Assembly (NCBI GenBank): GCA_018241025.1
Contig: JAFEEQ010000003.1
Span: forward strand, 62,001-126,000
Source of the DNA: Pseudomonadota bacterium
GTDB taxonomy: Bacteria; Pseudomonadota; Alphaproteobacteria; Micropepsales; Micropepsaceae
Direction of reading: 5' to 3'
DNA: 64,000 nucleotides
A program made the position numbers and the translations under genes. Shown here piece after piece: positions 49,707 through 58,971 of this stretch (position 1 is the stretch's first letter; each line of letters opens with the position of its first letter). The notes beneath the pieces are model-generated. The model was not told the origin of the DNA and did not search any database. It saw only the letters and a program-made list of their open reading frames with translations.

Positions 49707-52328
49707 ATGCGCACCGAAGAACCGCGCCCGATCAATCTCAAGGACTATCGCGCACCGGACTATCATATCGCCGAAATCGCTCTCGATTTCGTTCTCGATC
49801 CCGCGGCGACGAAGGTGACCGCGACCTCGAAGGTCACGCGGACGGGCGATGCGGTGCCGCTGGTGCTGGACGGCGAGGAGTTGAAGCTCGTGTCTGTCGC
49901 CATCGATGGGCGTAAGCTATCGGACGGCGAATACACGGTAACGCCTGCGACGCTGACGATCCACAAGCTGCCGGATGCCTTCACGCTCGAGGTCGTCACC
50001 GAGATCTCGCCCGAGACCAACACGACGCTGAACGGGCTCTACACATCGAACGGCATGTTCTGCACGCAGTGCGAGGCGGAGGGCTTCCGGCGGATCACGT
50101 TCTTCCTCGACCGGCCGGACAATCTCTGCGTCTACACCACGCGGGTCGAAGCCGATAAGGCGAAGTATCCGGTGCTGCTGTCGAACGGCAATCCGATCGC
50201 GAAGGGAGACCTCGCGGGCGGGCGGCATTTCGTGACCTGGAACGATCCGTTCCCGAAGCCGAGCTATCTCTTCGCGCTGGTCGCGGGCGATCTGGGCGTT
50301 CTGCGCGACGAATTCACCACCATGTCGGGCCGCAAGGTAGCGCTGGCGATCTATTGCGAACACGGCAACGAGCCGCGCGTGACCTATGCAATGGATTCGC
50401 TCAAGCGCTCGATGAAGTGGGACGAGGAGAAATACGGCTGCGAGTACGATCTCGACATCTTCATGATCGTCGCGGTCAGCGCGTTCAATTTCGGCGCGAT
50501 GGAGAACAAGGGCCTCAACATCTTCAACGACAAGCTCCTCCTCGCCTCGCCGGAGACCGCAACCGACGACGACTATGCGCGGATCGAGAGCGTGGTGGCG
50601 CATGAGTATTTCCACAACTGGACCGGCGACCGCATCACCTGCCGCGACTGGTTCCAGCTGTCGCTGAAGGAAGGGCTGACCGTTTTCCGCGACCAGAGCT
50701 TCAGCGCCGACATGCGCTCGGCCGGCGTGAAGCGGATCGAAGATGTGCGGATGCTGCGCATGCGGCAATTCGTGGAGGATGCGGGGCCGCTGGCCCATCC
50801 GGTGCAGCCGCAGAGCTACATCACCATCGACAATTTCTACACCGCGACGATCTACGAGAAGGGCTCGGAGGTCATCGGCATGCTGCATACGCTCGTCGGG
50901 CCCGAAGGCTATCGCAAGGCGACCGATCTCTACTTCCAGCGCCACGACGGACAGGCGGCGACAGTGGAAGATTGGGTCAAGTGTTTCGAAGATTCATCGG
51001 GCCGCGATCTGACGCAATTCCGGCGCTGGTATGCCCAAGCCGGCACGCCGGTCATCGCGATGAAGGGCGACTACGATGCCGCGACGAAGACGTTTGCCCT
51101 GACGCTGACGCAATCGCTGGCACCGACGCCGGGCCAGCCGGTGAAAGAGCCGATGCACATCCCGGTGCGGCTCGGCTTCATCGGGCAGAACGGCAATCCG
51201 ATGCCGCTGACGCTCGAAGGCGAGACGGGCACAGGTCCGGACGAGCGCGTGGTGGAGCTGAGCGCGGCGGAGCACACCTACAAATTCGTCGACGTGGCGC
51301 AGAAGCCGCTGGTGTCGCTGGGACGCGGCTTCTCGGCGCCGGCCAATTTCGTCACCGGCTATGGGCCGGAAGAACTGGCGTTCCAGATGAAGTCCGATCA
51401 CGACGACTTCAACCGCTGGGAAGCGGCACAAAAGCTGGCGACGCAGATCCTGCTCGATGCGGCGGCCAATGGCGGCAAGCTGTCGGGCGAGGCGCATTAT
51501 GTCGAAGCGATCGGCGCGGTGCTGAAGGATGCGGAGAACGATCCGGCCTATGCGGCCTATATGCTGCTGCCGCCGATCGATACCGAGCTGTCGCATGCGA
51601 TGAAGACGCCCGATCCGGACGGCATCTTCGCGGCCCGCGTCGCGCTGATCCGCGAAGTTGCGGCTGCTCACGGTGTGCGGATGAAGCAGCTCTACGACGC
51701 GATGACGACGCCCGGCACTTTCGATCCGGGCGCCGGGCCAGCCGGACGGCGCGCGCTGCGCAATGCGTGCCTGCGTTATCTCACGGCTGCGGACGACGAA
51801 GCCGCGGCGGCGCTGGCGGACGCACATTACCGTTCGGCGACCAACATGACCGACATGATCGCGGGACTTGGCGCGCTGTCGCGCATGGAGTCGCCGAAGC
51901 GACAGGCGGCGTATGACCATTTCCGCGATCGGTTCCAGAAAGACCCGCTGGTGCTCGACAAGTGGATGAGCCTGCAGGCGGGCTCCTGCCTGCCGGACAC
52001 GGCGGCGCGGGTGCGCAAGCTGATGGACAATCCCGCGTTCGACATCAAGAACCCGAACCGGGTGCGTTCGCTGGTCGGCGCGTTCTCGGGCAATCACCTG
52101 CGCTTCCATGCCGGCGACGGCTCGGGCTATGCGCTGGTCGGCGAGGTGATTGCGAAGCTCGACAAGATCAATCCACAGGTTGCCGCGCGCATGGCCGGCG
52201 CCTTCGAGGCGTGGCGGCGCTACGACGCGAAGCGGCAGGAATTGATGAAGCGCGAACTGGTTGCGCTGACCAAGCTGGATGGTCTGTCGGCCAATCTCTA
52301 CGAGGTCGCCACCAAGATGATCGGGTAA
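49707..52328 (+). CDS. pepN: Aminopeptidase N (M1 family)
   Basis: An 873-aa cytosolic zinc aminopeptidase. The exopeptidase motif GAMEN is at residues 263-267, zinc ligands H299-E-Y-F-H303 (AHEYFHNWTGDRITCRDWFQ), and the third ligand is Glu322 in LKEGLTVFRDQ. The N-terminal beta domain and the C-terminal helical DUF3458 domain (HYRSATNMTDMIAGLGALSR) are complete. It removes N-terminal residues, preferring Ala and Arg, in protein turnover. The start is ATG 49707 just after AAGGATCACAC; the frame extends upstream into the repeat at 49617 without a good start. A kinase gene follows at 52425. Confidence 0.96.
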   Translation: MRTEEPRPINLKDYRAPDYHIAEIALDFVLDPAATKVTATSKVTRTGDAVPLVLDGEELKLVSVAIDGRKLSDGEYTVTPATLTIHKLPDAFTLEVVTEISPETNTTLNGLYTSNGMFCTQCEAEGFRRITFFLDRPDNLCVYTTRVEADKAKYPVLLSNGNPIAKGDLAGGRHFVTWNDPFPKPSYLFALVAGDLGVLRDEFTTMSGRKVALAIYCEHGNEPRVTYAMDSLKRSMKWDEEKYGCEYDLDIFMIVAVSAFNFGAMENKGLNIFNDKLLLASPETATDDDYARIESVVAHEYFHNWTGDRITCRDWFQLSLKEGLTVFRDQSFSADMRSAGVKRIEDVRMLRMRQFVEDAGPLAHPVQPQSYITIDNFYTATIYEKGSEVIGMLHTLVGPEGYRKATDLYFQRHDGQAATVEDWVKCFEDSSGRDLTQFRRWYAQAGTPVIAMKGDYDAATKTFALTLTQSLAPTPGQPVKEPMHIPVRLGFIGQNGNPMPLTLEGETGTGPDERVVELSAAEHTYKFVDVAQKPLVSLGRGFSAPANFVTGYGPEELAFQMKSDHDDFNRWEAAQKLATQILLDAAANGGKLSGEAHYVEAIGAVLKDAENDPAYAAYMLLPPIDTELSHAMKTPDPDGIFAARVALIREVAAAHGVRMKQLYDAMTTPGTFDPGAGPAGRRALRNACLRYLTAADDEAAAALADAHYRSATNMTDMIAGLGALSRMESPKRQAAYDHFRDRFQKDPLVLDKWMSLQAGSCLPDTAARVRKLMDNPAFDIKNPNRVRSLVGAFSGNHLRFHAGDGSGYALVGEVIAKLDKINPQVAARMAGAFEAWRRYDAKRQELMKRELVALTKLDGLSANLYEVATKMIG

Positions 52329-52424
52329 CCACTCATTAACCTTTGTGGACAGCGAGTCGCCCATTCGCATAATCGAAGCGGGCGAATCACCCGAATCACA
52401 TAACGCCCTAATACGAGTGGGGCC

Positions 52425-53945
52425 GTGGCGCAGAGTGGCGCAATCTCGCATCCGATCATCGCCGCCTTTGCGGCGCGGGCAGGCTTGCGCGGCATCCGGT
52501 TCACCGTCCTTCTCTGCGTCGTCCTGATCTGCGGCTGTTTCGCGGCGGCGGCGGTGCTTCAGATGCGCAACGACCGCGCCCATGCGCTGGCACAGGCGCA
52601 GGTCTTCGAAACCGAGCGCGCCGCCGACGCAGCCGCTGCGGCTGGAGCCACGCTCGACCGGCTGGCGGCAATCGGCAAAGCGTATGCCGACGGACAGGAA
52701 ACGAATTTCGCTGCGGAAGGCATCCGCAATGTCAGCGTGTTCGACGGCGCCGGCCTCGCGCTGCGCACGCTCGAAAGCCACGACACGCCGAGCCTGCCGC
52801 AGGCTTCGGTGTGGCCCGGCGGACGGCAGGTCTATGCGCCGGGACTTCTCACCTTTCCCTATGACGGCCGCATCGTCGCGATCAGCTTCGATCCAAAGGC
52901 GCTGGTGCCATCGCGGATGCTGGCGCGGGGTGCGCTGACGCTGAAGGACGGTTCCGCCCTTCTCCGCGATGCGACGTGGAGCGGAAGCGGCGACGGCGTG
53001 CCGGTTGCCGGTTGGCCGGTGACGGTGCGCACGTCGGTGGACGAACAAAGCGCGCTGGCGGCATGGACTGGCGCGCTGCCGCTCTATCTCTTCGTGATAC
53101 TGGGACCATCGCTCGCCGGCGCGGCGCTGGCGGCGGTGTTCGTGCGCGAGTTCGAGCGCCGGGCGCGCGCGGCCGAGGCGATCCGCAGCCTGCGCGCGAC
53201 GCGGCCGGTGGAGGCCAAGCTGCTGGTCCGCCTCGCGGAGGCGGAGCGCCGTGCCGTTGAGGACAGTCGGGCGAAGAGCGAGTTCATCGCCCATATGAGC
53301 CACGAACTGCGCACGCCGCTGAACGCAATCATCGGTTTTTCGGAAGTGATCGAGCGCGGCTTTTACGGTCCTGCCGGCCATCCGAAATATGTCGAATACG
53401 CCCATGACATCAATGAGGCAGGCCGCAACCTGCACAACAAGATCGGCGACATCCTGGAGTTCGCCAATGTCGAGGCCGGGCGCTATCCGATCGCATTGGC
53501 GCCAACCGATGTCTGTGCCGTCGTGCAGACCTGCGTCGGTGAGCATGCCGGACGCGCCTTCTCGCGCCGCATTTCGCTCGACGTCGGGTTCGTGCAGAGC
53601 GGCGAGGCGCTGGCCGACCGGCTCGCGGTCGATCGCATCCTGACCAGCCTGATCACGAATGCGCTGGCCTATACCGCCGAAGGCGGCCGGATCCGCGTCG
53701 ATGTCCTGGAAGAGGAAGGCGCCGTGGTCGTGCGCGTGCGCGATAACGGCGCCGGTTTCACCCGTGCGGAGCTGGCCGAGACCGGCAAACCGTTCAAGCG
53801 CTTCGATCGCAGCGGCGCACAGACCGGCGGCGGGCTGGGCCTCACGATCGCGATGGCGCTGGCGCGGCGGATGAACGGCGCGGTGCGGATCAGCGGCGTG
53901 CCGGGTGGTGGCAGCATCGCCGAATTGCGTCTGCCCAAAGCCTAG
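52425..53945 (+). CDS. Membrane sensor histidine kinase (PleC/DivJ-like)
   Basis: A 506-aa kinase from GTG 52425. Two transmembrane helices (residues 25-46 and 217-240) flank a periplasmic sensing region. A linker leads to the dimerisation domain EFIAHMSHELRTPLNAIIGF with the phosphorylated His293. The ATPase domain has an N-box LITNALAYTAEGG, G1 VRDNGAGF and G2 GAQTGGGLGLTIAMALA. The H-box sequence and the NKIGDILEFANVEAGR helix resemble alphaproteobacterial PleC/DivJ/CckA-type kinases. No response regulator gene is adjacent, so it is an orphan kinase. Confidence 0.9.
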   Translation: MAQSGAISHPIIAAFAARAGLRGIRFTVLLCVVLICGCFAAAAVLQMRNDRAHALAQAQVFETERAADAAAAAGATLDRLAAIGKAYADGQETNFAAEGIRNVSVFDGAGLALRTLESHDTPSLPQASVWPGGRQVYAPGLLTFPYDGRIVAISFDPKALVPSRMLARGALTLKDGSALLRDATWSGSGDGVPVAGWPVTVRTSVDEQSALAAWTGALPLYLFVILGPSLAGAALAAVFVREFERRARAAEAIRSLRATRPVEAKLLVRLAEAERRAVEDSRAKSEFIAHMSHELRTPLNAIIGFSEVIERGFYGPAGHPKYVEYAHDINEAGRNLHNKIGDILEFANVEAGRYPIALAPTDVCAVVQTCVGEHAGRAFSRRISLDVGFVQSGEALADRLAVDRILTSLITNALAYTAEGGRIRVDVLEEEGAVVVRVRDNGAGFTRAELAETGKPFKRFDRSGAQTGGGLGLTIAMALARRMNGAVRISGVPGGGSIAELRLPKA

Positions 53946-53952
53946 CCGGCCT

Positions 53953-55359
53953 TCAGAGATACCAGTCGTATTCAGCGGCGGAGATGATCTTAGCGAAACG
54001 CGCCGCTTCGAGGCGCTTGGTCTCGCCATAGAGCGCGGCGGTATCGGCGCCGAGGTAGCCGGGCAGAACCGTCGAATCCGCAAATCGGCCGAGCGCATCC
54101 GCGAGCGTGAAGGGCAGCGCCAGATCGGGTTCGCGCGAGACATTGCCGGTCGCCGGCGCACCGGGATCGAGACGATTGACGAGGCCGTGATGCAGCCCGG
54201 CAAGGACGCCGGCCAGGGTGAAGTAGGGACTGGCGTCGGCGCCGGCGACGCGATGCTCGATCCGGCGGCCGGCCCCCGGGCTGACCGGAATGCGCAGACC
54301 GGCTGAGCGGTTGTTGTAGCCCCAGCGCCGATTGACCGGCGCGAACATATCGGGCTCGAACCGGCGATAGGAGTTCAGGCAAGGCGCGAAGAGCGCCATC
54401 GACTCGGGCATCAGTGCCTGCAGCCCGCCGATGGCATGGCGCAGGCGCTCCGAACCATGGCTTGTGCCGTCGTCGAACACGTTGTGTCCGGCGGCGTCGA
54501 GCATGCTGACATGGATATGGAGGCCGGAACCGATGCGGTCCGGATAGGGCTTGGCCATGAAGGTGGCTTCGAAGCCGGTGGCGCGGGCGGCGGCTTTCAC
54601 GATCTGCTTCAGCAGCACGGCATGATCGGCGGCGCGAAGGGCATTGGTCTGGTGTTGCAGATTCACTTCGAACTGGCCCGGCGCGTATTCCGAGGAACTG
54701 GCGCCGAGCGGGACGTTCTGCAGCCGCGCCGCAGCGTTGAGCGCCTCGTGGAAGGCGGCATATCGGTCGAGATCGTCGATGGCATAGACCGCGTTGTCTT
54801 TTTCGCGCACGCCGCTGCGCGGATCGAGCGGCGGCTGGGGCGATCCGTTCGCATCGCGCTTGGGGTCGACGAGATAGAATTCGAGTTCGAGGGCCGCGAC
54901 CGGCGTGAGGCCGAGATCGCCGAAGCGCTCCAGCGTGCGTTCGAGCGCGGCGCGCGGTTCGCCCGGGGTCGGCGTGCCGTCCTCATCGCGCATCGTGGTC
55001 AGCATTTGCAGCCGCTTCGGGCCTTCGCCCCAGACCGGGGAAAGCGTGCCGGGGATGGGCCATCCCGTGCCGTCCGGATCGCCGTCGCCGAAACCGCGGC
55101 CGAAGGGGTTCACCATCTCGCCCTTCACGTCCATCAGATAGACCGAGCGCGGAAGCTGCATCCCGTACTCGAACAGCCTGCGCGCATCGGCAATCGGCAG
55201 CCGCTTGCCGCGGATCGTGCTTCCGATATCGACCAGAAGCGCGTCCACGCATTCGACATCCGGATGCGCCGCGGCCAGCGCCTCGAACTCGGCACGGGCT
55301 GCATCGACGAAGGCGGGACGCGCAAAGCTGGGGACGGGGGCTGCCTTATTCATAGGCAC
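53953..55359 (-). CDS. Glutamine synthetase family protein (gamma-glutamylpolyamine synthetase-like)
   Basis: A 468-aa protein of the PuuA-like branch of glutamine synthetases. LLVDIGSTIRGKRLPIADAR is the N-terminal N-loop. ALELEFYLVDPKRDANGSPQ and GQFEVNLQHQTNALRAADHA supply the metal and ATP site. MAKPYPDRIGSGLHIHVSML is the substrate loop and NRSAGLRIPVS the Arg flap; it ends AEYDWYL as PuuA-type proteins do. The likely reaction is ligation of glutamate to putrescine or another amine. It is divergent from a PotD/PotF-type binding protein, which supports polyamine use. Two Met codons (MPM) make the exact start uncertain. Confidence 0.9.
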   Translation of the reverse strand: MPMNKAAPVPSFARPAFVDAARAEFEALAAAHPDVECVDALLVDIGSTIRGKRLPIADARRLFEYGMQLPRSVYLMDVKGEMVNPFGRGFGDGDPDGTGWPIPGTLSPVWGEGPKRLQMLTTMRDEDGTPTPGEPRAALERTLERFGDLGLTPVAALELEFYLVDPKRDANGSPQPPLDPRSGVREKDNAVYAIDDLDRYAAFHEALNAAARLQNVPLGASSSEYAPGQFEVNLQHQTNALRAADHAVLLKQIVKAAARATGFEATFMAKPYPDRIGSGLHIHVSMLDAAGHNVFDDGTSHGSERLRHAIGGLQALMPESMALFAPCLNSYRRFEPDMFAPVNRRWGYNNRSAGLRIPVSPGAGRRIEHRVAGADASPYFTLAGVLAGLHHGLVNRLDPGAPATGNVSREPDLALPFTLADALGRFADSTVLPGYLGADTAALYGETKRLEAARFAKIISAAEYDWYL

Positions 55360-55469
55360 ATACTAGACGGCCCGCACGCGGCACGGAAGCGAACGCGCCG
55401 CAGCGAAGTCCGATTGCGCGGCGCACGGGCGCGCCCTAGTTTTGCTGCGGTTGCAGGCGGGAGCGGGAC
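55360..55469. promoter_or_regulatory. Divergent promoter region of the polyamine gene pair
   Basis: 110 bases between the outward-facing glutamine synthetase-like and PotD/PotF-like genes. It must carry both promoters. Sequence is GC-rich with no clear palindrome. Confidence 0.4.
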
Positions 55470-56537
55470 ATGAAGTTAGCCACGAAGATTTCGGTGCTGG
55501 CGGCGGTGGCGATGACGGTTGCGGCGTGCGGACAGAACGACTCGAAGCCGGCCGCGAAACCGGTATCCCTGTTCCAATGGGAAGACTACATGGATCCGCC
55601 GTTCTGGGCGGACTACCAGAAGACCTATAACGAGAAGCCGAACATCACGATCTTCGCCGATGAGGACGAAGCCTTCGCCAAGATGCGCGCGGGCTACAAG
55701 CCGGACGTGATGGGCCCCTGCTCCTACGAATATCCGCGCTGGAAGGAAGCAGGGCTGCTGCAGCCGATCGACGTCACGAAGCTGAAGAACTGGGACAAGA
55801 TTTCGCCGACGCTGCGCGCCATGCCGGGCATCTGGGCGGACAAGACACATGTCTGGTTCGTGCCGCACTACTGGGGCAATACGTCGATCACCTTCCGCAC
55901 CGACCTCGCGCCGGAATATGTGAAGTCGCAGAGCTGGGACATCCTGTTCGACCCGAAATACAAAGGCCGCGTCTCCGTGCTCGAAGGCGTCGACGATACG
56001 GTGCCGTTCATCGCGCACATGATCGGCGTCGATGCTTACAACATGTCGCCGGCAGACTACGAGAAGGTGAAGGCCAAGCTGCGCGAGCTGATCAAGCAGG
56101 TGCGCGTGGTCTCGAGCGACAACACCACGCTGGTGCAGAATCTGGCGTCGGGCGAACAGGTCGCGGCGATGAGCTGGCGCGTGGTCTATTCGACGCTGCA
56201 CAGCGAAGGAAAGCCTGTCGCCTACATGAACCCGCCGGGCGGCATGTTCACTTATGTCTGCGGCCTGGTGATGCACAAGGACCCGTCGGATGAAGCCAAG
56301 GCTCTCGCCCTGATCGACTCGTCGCTGGCGGACGGTGCGGCCGAGTACACGATCAAGCACATCGGCGACGAGCCGGCGAACGAGGAAGCGCTGCGCCTTG
56401 TCGACAATTCTGTGTTCGAGAAGCTCGGCCTGACGCGCGACGTGGAGACCTTTCTCAAGAGCGGCATCTTCCAGCGCCGGCTGAAGAACAAGGACCAGAT
56501 CGTCAACGACTGGACCGAGATCCGCGCCGGTCTCTGA
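55470..56537 (+). CDS. Spermidine/putrescine-binding periplasmic lipoprotein (PotD/PotF family)
   Basis: A 355-aa lipoprotein with a signal peptide and lipobox (MKLATKISVLAAVAMTVAAC, Cys20). FQWEDYMDPPFW, DEAFAKMRAGYKPDVMGPCS, PHYWGNTSITFRTDL, ILFDPKYKGRVSVLEG and the C-terminal AAEYTIKHIGDEPANEEALR are typical of polyamine-binding proteins. It would deliver a polyamine to an ABC transporter or another acceptor. No permease or ATPase gene is adjacent, so it is either an orphan receptor or relies on a remote transporter. It is divergent from the PuuA-like gene, linking uptake to catabolism. Confidence 0.88.
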   Translation: MKLATKISVLAAVAMTVAACGQNDSKPAAKPVSLFQWEDYMDPPFWADYQKTYNEKPNITIFADEDEAFAKMRAGYKPDVMGPCSYEYPRWKEAGLLQPIDVTKLKNWDKISPTLRAMPGIWADKTHVWFVPHYWGNTSITFRTDLAPEYVKSQSWDILFDPKYKGRVSVLEGVDDTVPFIAHMIGVDAYNMSPADYEKVKAKLRELIKQVRVVSSDNTTLVQNLASGEQVAAMSWRVVYSTLHSEGKPVAYMNPPGGMFTYVCGLVMHKDPSDEAKALALIDSSLADGAAEYTIKHIGDEPANEEALRLVDNSVFEKLGLTRDVETFLKSGIFQRRLKNKDQIVNDWTEIRAGL

Positions 56538-56553
56538 CGCCGGCCGGACAGGC

Positions 56554-57126
56554 TCAGTCGACGAGGCTCGCGACGATTGCCGATACGACGGCTTTTGCCT
56601 TTACCGGCGAAAGCCGCTGCTCGCGGCGCAAACGCCGCCAGGTCTCGAAGCTGAACGCCAGATCGAGTGCTTCCAGCTTACTCTTGCGGAGCGCAGCCGG
56701 CAGGAGCGCGGAGACGCCATTGCGCTGATAGGCAACGAAGCGACGGGCTTCGTCTTCGATGAATTTCGAGCGTGTCGCCTCAGCAGCCGTCTTCAGGCGC
56801 AGGATGCGCTCGAAGATATCGGCCCGGCGCACGATCAACTCATCGAGCCGGCCGCGCCAGTTCTGTGCCGCAAAAGGCCGTTCGGCCAACGGCAGTATCT
56901 CGGCCAGGATGATGTCGTTCATCTCCCGGTAGAGGCTCTCCATGTTCTTGAAATGGCGGAAGACGCTGCGCAGGCCGACCTTGCCGCGAATAGCGACCTG
57001 TTCCGCGCTGGGCGCGGGGTTGCCCTCCCGCACGAGTGCCACCATCGCGTTGACGATGGCGGCGCGGCTCTCCGCGCTACGGCGCAGGCGGCCATCGGAC
57101 TTCGAACGCGAAACTGGAACGGGCAT
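56554..57126 (-). CDS. TetR family transcriptional regulator
   Basis: A 190-aa regulator. The N-terminal helix-turn-helix is RAAIVNAMVALVREGNPAPS, then QVAIRGKVGLRSVFRHFKNM (residues 21-62). The C-terminal helical domain ends VVSAIVASLVD. It is divergent from the haloalkane dehalogenase operon; the 17-bp palindrome between them (57158-57174) fits its operator. It probably represses the dehalogenase operon and itself until a ligand binds. Composition is normal for the genome. Confidence 0.9.
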   Translation of the reverse strand: MPVPVSRSKSDGRLRRSAESRAAIVNAMVALVREGNPAPSAEQVAIRGKVGLRSVFRHFKNMESLYREMNDIILAEILPLAERPFAAQNWRGRLDELIVRRADIFERILRLKTAAEATRSKFIEDEARRFVAYQRNGVSALLPAALRKSKLEALDLAFSFETWRRLRREQRLSPVKAKAVVSAIVASLVD

Positions 57127-57157
57127 TCCGATTTTTCTTGACCGGGTTGCGAACTAA

Positions 57158-57174
57158 TGGCACTCATAGTGCCA
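57158..57174. promoter_or_regulatory. 17-bp palindrome, probable TetR operator
   Basis: TGGCACTCATAGTGCCA has perfect 7-bp arms around CAT, midway between the divergent TetR and dehalogenase genes. It is 37 bases before the dehalogenase ATG at 57211 and 32 bases from the regulator start. The frame that begins inside it is excluded by this reading. Confidence 0.65.
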
Positions 57175-57210
57175 ATTGTTTCAGCGCGTCAACGCGCCAG
57201 AGGGAATGCC

Positions 57211-58101
57211 ATGAAAATCCTGCGCACGCCGGACGATCGTTTCGCCGGGCTGCCCGATTACGACTTCGCGCCGCATTACACGGGGGTTGCCGAAGGAGCG
57301 CTGCGCATCCATCACATCGAAGCCGGCACGGGCGCACCCGTTCTGCTGATGCATGGCGAACCATCCTGGTGCTTCCTGTATCGCAAATTCCTGCCGGCGC
57401 TGGCGGCCAAGGGCCATCGTGCCATCGCGCCCGACCTCGTCGGCTTCGGCCGCTCCGACAAGCCATCGGAGCAGAGCGACTACACCTATGAACGCCATGT
57501 CGCGTGGATGAGCGAATGGCACCTCAAGCACGACCTTAAAGACATCACGCTGTTCTGCCAGGACTGGGGCGGACTTATCGGGCTGCGCCTTGTCGCAGCG
57601 TTTCCGGAGCGCTTTGCGCGCGTCGTGGTTGCGAATACCGGACTGCCGACGGGCAGCGGACTGACGCCGGCCTTTCAGGCCTGGCTCAATTTCAGCCAGA
57701 ACACGCCCGTGTTGCCGGTTGGGCAGATCCTTCAGGGCGGCACCGTGCGCGAGTTGAGCGCGGCGGAAGTCGCCGCCTATGATGCGCCCTATCCCGACGA
57801 GAGCTACAAGGCCGGCGCGCGGCGCTTCCCGGCGCTGGTCCCGACGACACCGGAGCATGGCTCGGTCGCCGAGAACATTGCAGCCTGGCAGGTGCTCGAG
57901 AAATTCGACAAGCCTTTCCTGACCGCATTCAGCGACTCCGACCCGGTGACGAAGGGCGGCGAGCGGGTGTTCCAGACGCGCGTTCCCGGCACCAAGAACC
58001 AGAAGCACGTGACGATCGCCGGCGGCGGACATTTCCTTCAGGAAGACAAGCCGGACGAGATCGCCACCCTGCTCGATTCCTTCATTCGCGAGACCCGCTA
58101 G
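57211..58101 (+). CDS. Haloalkane dehalogenase-like alpha/beta hydrolase (HLD-I type)
   Basis: A 296-aa hydrolase. The oxyanion-hole segment HGEPSW is at 48-53, the nucleophile Asp118 lies in [12 protein letters not shown], the acid is probably Asp244 in AFSDSDPV and the base His274 in [10 protein letters not shown] Trp next to the nucleophile (W119) and a second Trp at 158 (FQAWLN) match the two halide-binding Trp residues of DhlA-type enzymes, supporting true dehalogenase or closely related activity. The ATG follows AGAGGGAATGCC. It is the first gene of a three-gene operon with DUF1330 and a membrane protein, under a TetR regulator. Confidence 0.88.
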   Translation: MKILRTPDDRFAGLPDYDFAPHYTGVAEGALRIHHIEAGTGAPVLLMHGEPSWCFLYRKFLPALAAKGHRAIAPDLVGFGRSDKPSEQSDYTYERHVAWMSEWHLKHDLKDITLFCQDWGGLIGLRLVAAFPERFARVVVANTGLPTGSGLTPAFQAWLNFSQNTPVLPVGQILQGGTVRELSAAEVAAYDAPYPDESYKAGARRFPALVPTTPEHGSVAENIAAWQVLEKFDKPFLTAFSDSDPVTKGGERVFQTRVPGTKNQKHVTIAGGGHFLQEDKPDEIATLLDSFIRETR

Positions 58102-58110
58102 GAGACCACC

Positions 58111-58524
58111 GTGAACGTCGAAAACGCCGTCTATCCGACACAGGAACGCGTCGCCGCCCTGATGGGCAATCCGTCGGGCGATGCCATCGTCATGCTCAAC
58201 CTGCTCAAGTTCCGCGACAAGGCGGTCTATCCCGACGGGCGCGAGACGACGCTGACGGGGCGCGAGGCCTATCAGATCTATGGCGACGCGATGCAGAAAT
58301 TCGTGGAACGCAACGGCGGCAAGTTCATGTTCGCGGCCAATATCGAGCAGCTCGTCATCGGCGAAGTCGAGGAGATGTGGGATATCTGCGCGCTGGTGGA
58401 ATATCCCTCAGCCGCGGCCTTCGCAAAGATCGCGACTTCGCCCGAAGTCGCCGAGATCGGCGTGCATCGCGCCGCCGGCCTTGCCGGACAGCTTCTGATC
58501 CGCGTCGCGCAGCGGGCGTTCTGA
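58111..58524 (+). CDS. DUF1330 family protein
   Basis: A 137-aa protein with GTG start after GGAGACCACC. MLNLLKFRDKAVYPDGRETT, the YGDAMQKFVERNGGKFMFAA helix and the C-terminal DICALVEYPSAAAFAKIATS, then PEV, mark a ferredoxin-like dimeric alpha-beta barrel of the DUF1330/ABM type. Members have unknown functions, often near oxidoreductases. It starts ten bases after the dehalogenase stop and is followed after three bases by the membrane protein gene. Confidence 0.85.
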   Translation: MNVENAVYPTQERVAALMGNPSGDAIVMLNLLKFRDKAVYPDGRETTLTGREAYQIYGDAMQKFVERNGGKFMFAANIEQLVIGEVEEMWDICALVEYPSAAAFAKIATSPEVAEIGVHRAAGLAGQLLIRVAQRAF

Positions 58525-58526
58525 CC

Positions 58527-58937
58527 GTGCGGCGCGTTCCGCTGTTCTTCCTTGGCTTTCTCGCGTTGAACAATATCGTTCGCGGGACGATCCATTGTTT
58601 TGCACCGGATGGCGGCGCGCATTCGATTGCCGGGCTCGATCTTTCGACGAATGCGCAGACCATCCTCAGCCTGTTCGCCGAAATGGGCTTTCACCAGCTC
58701 GCGATGGCGCTGTTCCAGATTTTCGTGCTGGTCTTCCGGCGCGATCTTCTGGTGATCGCGCTGGCCCTGCAGGCCGTCGAGACGGCGTTGGGCGTGTCCA
58801 ACCTTCTGTTCTGGCGGACGCTGCCGATAGAGGTGCCGGGCGCCTACTTCAACACCGCATTGTTGCCGGTGCTGGTGGCTGCGCTGGCAATGGCCATCCT
58901 GAGCGAGCGGCGTGCGGCGATATCGAGCCGGACCTGA
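58527..58937 (+). CDS. Small membrane protein of the dehalogenase operon
   Basis: A 136-aa protein from GTG 58527, which follows the DUF1330 stop by two bases. VPLFFLGFLALNNIVRGTIH is the first hydrophobic segment, and three more appear around residues 48-66, 72-94 and 106-124. A loop with CFAPDGGAHSIAGLDLST contains one Cys. It resembles four-helix inner-membrane proteins of unknown function. Co-transcription with a haloalkane dehalogenase and DUF1330 suggests a role in uptake or tolerance of a lipophilic substrate; this is inference. Confidence 0.75.
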   Translation: MRRVPLFFLGFLALNNIVRGTIHCFAPDGGAHSIAGLDLSTNAQTILSLFAEMGFHQLAMALFQIFVLVFRRDLLVIALALQAVETALGVSNLLFWRTLPIEVPGAYFNTALLPVLVAALAMAILSERRAAISSRT

Positions 58938-58971
58938 CCGCACCTCTCCTCGCCGAGCCGCCGTTTCTGTT

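Noticed and set aside
52330..52345. Possible CtrA box before the kinase gene at 52425
   Set aside because: Only one TTAA half-site (ATTAACC) is present; the base pattern seven bases further is not TTAA.
50994..54203. Minus-strand frame of 1069 codons opposite pepN and the histidine kinase gene
   Set aside because: Two well-supported genes occupy the plus strand. The frame has no domain features and is very rich in Arg.
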